NCBI RefSeq assembly: GCF_012976305.1
Contig: NZ_JABDSR010000003.1
Span: forward strand, 112,354 to 176,353
Length of the DNA stretch: 64,000 nucleotides
Origin: Peptoniphilus faecalis
Lineage (GTDB): Bacteria; Bacillota; Clostridia; Tissierellales; Peptoniphilaceae
Reading direction: 5' to 3'
The notes below the pieces were generated by a model. The model made no database searches, was not told the origin of the DNA, and saw nothing but the letters and a program-made list of their open reading frames with translations. Each line of letters begins with the position of its first letter. Position 1 is the first letter of the stretch. Shown piece after piece: positions 61,096 to 64,000 of the stretch. The position numbers were made by a program, and so were the translations under genes.

Positions 61096-61686
61096 ATGTT
61101 TTACAAATTTATACAAGTTTTTATTGGTTTTTTTGTAAAATTAATTTTTAGAGTTGAAGTTTTTGGTATGGAAAATATTCCAGAGGAAGAAAAAAGACTT
61201 ATAATTTGTGGAAATCACAAGAGTAACTTAGATCCAGTTACAATTTCTGCAATTTTTCCAAGACAAATTTTTTGGATGGCAAAAAGGGAACTCTTTAAAA
61301 ATAAATTAGTTGGTGGATTTTTAACGAAACTTGGAGCTTTCTCAGTAGATAGAGAAAAAAATGATTTAAAGGCAATAAAAACTTCCCTCACAATTTTAAA
61401 AGATGAAAAAGTTCTTGGAATTTTTCCAGAGGGAACTAGAGTAAGTGAAATTGACTACACAACAATAAAATCAGGCATTGCACTTATTGCACAGAAAACT
61501 GACTCAGAGATTCTTCCAGTTTTTATAGAAGGAGAATATAAAGCTTTTAGAAAAATAAAGGTTTATTTTAGAAAACCAGTAAAAATTAATAAAGAAATAA
61601 AATATTCAAATGAAGAATTAGAAAATATTTCTCAGGATATTATGAGAATGGTCTATGGTGAAGAAATAAAATGGAAATTATTTTAG
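61096..61686 (+). CDS. plsC: 1-acylglycerol-3-phosphate acyltransferase (196 aa)
   Basis: Makes phosphatidic acid. Hx4D as NHKSNLDPVTI, FPEGTRVSEI later. N-terminal TM segment (IQVFIGFFVKLIFRV). In the typical cmk-plsC-ispH cluster of Clostridia. Confidence 0.94.
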   Translation: MFYKFIQVFIGFFVKLIFRVEVFGMENIPEEEKRLIICGNHKSNLDPVTISAIFPRQIFWMAKRELFKNKLVGGFLTKLGAFSVDREKNDLKAIKTSLTILKDEKVLGIFPEGTRVSEIDYTTIKSGIALIAQKTDSEILPVFIEGEYKAFRKIKVYFRKPVKINKEIKYSNEELENISQDIMRMVYGEEIKWKLF

Positions 61687-63785
61687 CAGATGTAAGGGGA
61701 TTTTGTGGCGGCGTTAAAAGAGCTGTAAAAATGGCCTTTGACAACGCAGCAAAAGGAGTCTATTCTTACGGAGACTTAGTCCACAATGAGTTTGTGGTAA
61801 AGGAATTAGAAGAAAAGGGCGTACTTACAATTGACGACACAAATATTGAAAATTCAAAGGTAATTATACGAAGTCACGGAGTTCACAAGAAAATTTTAGA
61901 TAAATTAGAAGAAAAAAATAATGAAATAATAAATTGCGTATGCCCAAAGGTAGAAAAAGTTTATAATATAGTAGATAATTTCTATAAAAAAGGTTATAAT
62001 ATAGTAATTATCGGGAATAATAAACACCCTGAGGTAATAGGGATTAATTCCAGATGCAATGACTCTGCAACTATTATTTCCAATTTGGAAGATATAAAAA
62101 TTCCAAAAGGGAAAACCCTTATTGTCTCTCAAACAACAAATAATGTAGATTTTTTTGAAAAAGCAATAAATATTATAAAAGATATTTCAAAAGATGAAGT
62201 TTTAGTTTATAATACTATATGTAATGCAACTTTCAAGAGACAAGAAAGTATTAGAAATTTATCAAAAAAAGTTGACGCCGTAATTGTAATTGGTGGCAAA
62301 AAAAGTTCTAACACTAAAAAACTTGCAGAAATTGCAAAATTAAATTGTAAAAATGTATTTTTAATTCAATCGATTAATGATATTGATTTAAATATATTTA
62401 AAAAATTTAATAAAATTGGTATTACCGCCGGAGCATCCACACCGGAATCGGTAATCAAGGAGGCTGTTTGTAGGATGGAAAATTTTGACAAAGGTGAGAT
62501 GATGGAAGCCATTGATAATTCTTTTAAAAGGATTAGAAAGGGCGAAGTAGTAACTGGAGAGGTTTTATATATAACTGATTCAGAAGTAATGGTAAATCTT
62601 GGATACAGATCAGATGGTATCATTTCAAAAGATGAACTTGCAGGAGGACCAGATGTTAATCCAGCAGATCTTTATAAACAAGGTCAAGAAATTGATGTAT
62701 ATGTTTTAAAGATGGACGATGGAGATGGCAATGTTGTTCTTTCAACAAAAAGAGTTGCTGATATGAAAATTTGGGATGAAGTTGAAGAACTTTATAATAA
62801 CAAAGAAAAGATTACAGTAACTATAAAAAACCAAGTAAAAGGCGGACTTACTGCAGATTTCAGAGGATTAAATGTATTTATACCAGCATCTCATGTTTCT
62901 GTTAGATTCCAAAAAGATTTAAGCAAATTCGTTGGAGAAGAATTTGAAACTGAAATTATCGATTTTGACAAGAGAAAGAAAAGAATTGTAGCTTCAAGGA
63001 AGAATGTACTTCAAGAAGAATTAGACAAAGTTCGCGATGAAGTATACGACAAGCTTAAAGAAGGAGACATTATAGAAGGAACTGTACAAAGATTAACTAA
63101 CTTTGGTGCTTTCGTAGATGTTGGAGGTGTTGACGGACTTATCCATATTTCTGAACTTTCATGGAATAGAGTAAAACACCCATCAGATGTTGTATCACCT
63201 GGAGATGTAGTTAAAGTACAAGTTCTAAACGTTGATAAAGAAAAAAATAGAATCGCACTTGGACTAAAACAAACTATGGAAAAACCATGGGATGTGTTCA
63301 AAAACGAAGTTAAAGTTGGCGATGTAGTAAAGGGCAAAGTTGTAAATCTTCTCGATTTTGGTGCTTTTGTAAGACTTGAACAAGGCGTTGATGGACTTCT
63401 CCATGTATCACAAATTGCAAGAGAACATGTTGAAAAACCACAAGATAAACTTTCTATTGGCGAAGAAGTTACAGTTAAAGTAACTGACATTGATGAAGAA
63501 AATCAAAAAATTTCTCTTTCTATCAAGGCTCTAATTGAACCTGAGGTAAAAGAAGAAGACGAAGAATCTAAACCAAGAGAAAGAAAACCAAGAAGAGAAA
63601 GAAAAGTAGCTCCAAAAAGAGAAAAGAAAATTGAAGAACCAAAACAAGATGACTTCAACATGACTATTGGAGAAATGCTTGGACTTAACTTTGCTGACGC
63701 AGATTTAGATTCTGAAATTCTCGAAGACGGAAAAGAAATTTCAGCTTCAGAAAAAGAAGAAACTGAAAAATCAACAGAAGAATAA
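61671..63785 (+). CDS. ispH-rpsA: IspH-ribosomal protein S1 fusion (704 aa)
   Basis: Residues 1-280 are 4-hydroxy-3-methylbut-2-enyl diphosphate reductase with cluster cysteines in DVRGFCGGVKRAVKMA, CVCPKVEKV and NTICNATF, plus GITAGASTPES. Residues about 285-640 carry four S1 RNA-binding repeats (EVLYITDSEVMVNLGYRSDG, the weaker KGGLTADFRGLNVFIPASHV, RLTNFGAFVDVGGVDGLIHI, NLLDFGAFVRLEQGVDGLLH). The tail is Lys/Glu-rich. Fusion is known in Clostridia; it links isoprenoid synthesis to translation in one polypeptide. Confidence 0.96.
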   Translation: MEIILADVRGFCGGVKRAVKMAFDNAAKGVYSYGDLVHNEFVVKELEEKGVLTIDDTNIENSKVIIRSHGVHKKILDKLEEKNNEIINCVCPKVEKVYNIVDNFYKKGYNIVIIGNNKHPEVIGINSRCNDSATIISNLEDIKIPKGKTLIVSQTTNNVDFFEKAINIIKDISKDEVLVYNTICNATFKRQESIRNLSKKVDAVIVIGGKKSSNTKKLAEIAKLNCKNVFLIQSINDIDLNIFKKFNKIGITAGASTPESVIKEAVCRMENFDKGEMMEAIDNSFKRIRKGEVVTGEVLYITDSEVMVNLGYRSDGIISKDELAGGPDVNPADLYKQGQEIDVYVLKMDDGDGNVVLSTKRVADMKIWDEVEELYNNKEKITVTIKNQVKGGLTADFRGLNVFIPASHVSVRFQKDLSKFVGEEFETEIIDFDKRKKRIVASRKNVLQEELDKVRDEVYDKLKEGDIIEGTVQRLTNFGAFVDVGGVDGLIHISELSWNRVKHPSDVVSPGDVVKVQVLNVDKEKNRIALGLKQTMEKPWDVFKNEVKVGDVVKGKVVNLLDFGAFVRLEQGVDGLLHVSQIAREHVEKPQDKLSIGEEVTVKVTDIDEENQKISLSIKALIEPEVKEEDEESKPRERKPRRERKVAPKREKKIEEPKQDDFNMTIGEMLGLNFADADLDSEILEDGKEISASEKEETEKSTEE

Positions 63786-63794
63786 AATATTTAT

Positions 63795-63820
63795 AAAGAG
63801 AGAATTAGTCTCTCTTTTTT
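63795..63820 (+). terminator. Terminator of ispH-rpsA
   Basis: AAAGAGAGA-ATTAG-TCTCTCTTT with T-run. Confidence 0.9.
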
Positions 63821-63822
63821 AT

Positions 63823-64000
63823 GGCTCTATAATATCTGTTGGGGAGTAAATCTCTAACAGATATTTTTACGTAAAAAAAATTGCACTTATACGCATTTAG
63901 TCCTAAACTTAAAATAACAACAAACTTTGTTAGGAGGTGCATATAAGTGCAAAATAATAATAACATGAATTTGTTGGGTTTTAAAGATGTAATTTTTGAT
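63823..64000 (+). mobile_element. ISL3-like insertion sequence, left end (partial)
   Basis: Immediately after the terminator comes GGCTCTATAATATCTGTTGG, resembling ISL3-family terminal repeats, with ATATCTGTT/AACAGATAT (63832, 63856) as a hairpin. TTGCACTTATACGCA (63881) is an inverted copy of TGCATATAAGTGCAA (63938) with one mismatch, flanking the likely promoter. The right end is off-window. Confidence 0.6.
63947..64000 (+). CDS. Transposase N-terminus (ISL3-like), truncated by window
   Basis: GTG start behind TAGGAGG; first residues VQNNNNMNLLGFKDVIFD match the short helix that begins ISL3 transposases (NLLxIxDxxI). Only 18 codons are visible. Confidence 0.55.
   Translation, partial: MQNNNNMNLLGFKDVIFD

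Overview
The window looks like two unrelated pieces of one low-GC anaerobic Firmicute genome, joined at a tRNA-Arg gene near 40430-40506. The right piece (about 40430-63820) is chromosome. It carries a dense + strand set of housekeeping genes: prfB, pyrFE, an ECF transporter core, truA, nusB, xseAB, recN, scpAB, cmk and an ispH-rpsA fusion. Very low GC, the fused IspH-S1 protein, and the xseAB-ispA-tlyA-recN order fit Clostridia/Tissierellia, most like a Peptoniphilaceae member. The family assignment is inference; no species is claimed.

The left piece (1-about 40429) is part of a large prophage or phage-like integrative element whose left end lies outside the window. A minus-strand cluster at 1-1784 holds a metallophosphoesterase and a sigma-region-4-like regulator. 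A tyrosine integrase, a DUF1599 protein and a zinc-ribbon protein follow at 2633-4579. A secreted copper-amine-oxidase-N-like protein on the minus strand is split by a poly-A frameshift (4646-5990). About 2.8 kb without convincing genes (6050-8840) holds iteron-like repeats, strong hairpins and, behind a consensus sigma-A promoter, a highly structured RNA of about 500 nt that resembles the large ornate phage RNAs (ROOL/GOLLD class).

From 8847 to 18288 lie small early-type genes: HTH, RelE toxin, RadC, a Fic protein with Gln in place of the catalytic His, and many unknowns. A sliding clamp (14678) stands among them. From 18382 to 40285 is a nearly complete replication and recombination module. 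It contains SSB, HU, a P-loop ATPase interrupted by a class 3 intein, antirepressor, MazF, DnaB helicase, DnaG-type primase, Cas4/RecB-like nuclease, FolD-like protein, adenine methyltransferase, MazG-like protein, pentapeptide-repeat protein, dUTPase, DnaE polymerase interrupted by a group I intron, and a RecU-like resolvase. No capsid, tail or lysis genes are visible; they would have to lie left of the window.

The element therefore seems to bring its own polymerase, clamp, helicase, primase, SSB and resolvase. Two different self-splicing elements sit at catalytic codons of two of its replication genes. Several small genes are broken at poly-A tracts, which could be sequence error, slippage or decay. 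The tRNA-Arg at the right junction has a mispaired acceptor stem, as expected for a target-side attachment-site remnant. An ISL3-like insertion sequence begins at about 63823 and runs off the right edge.
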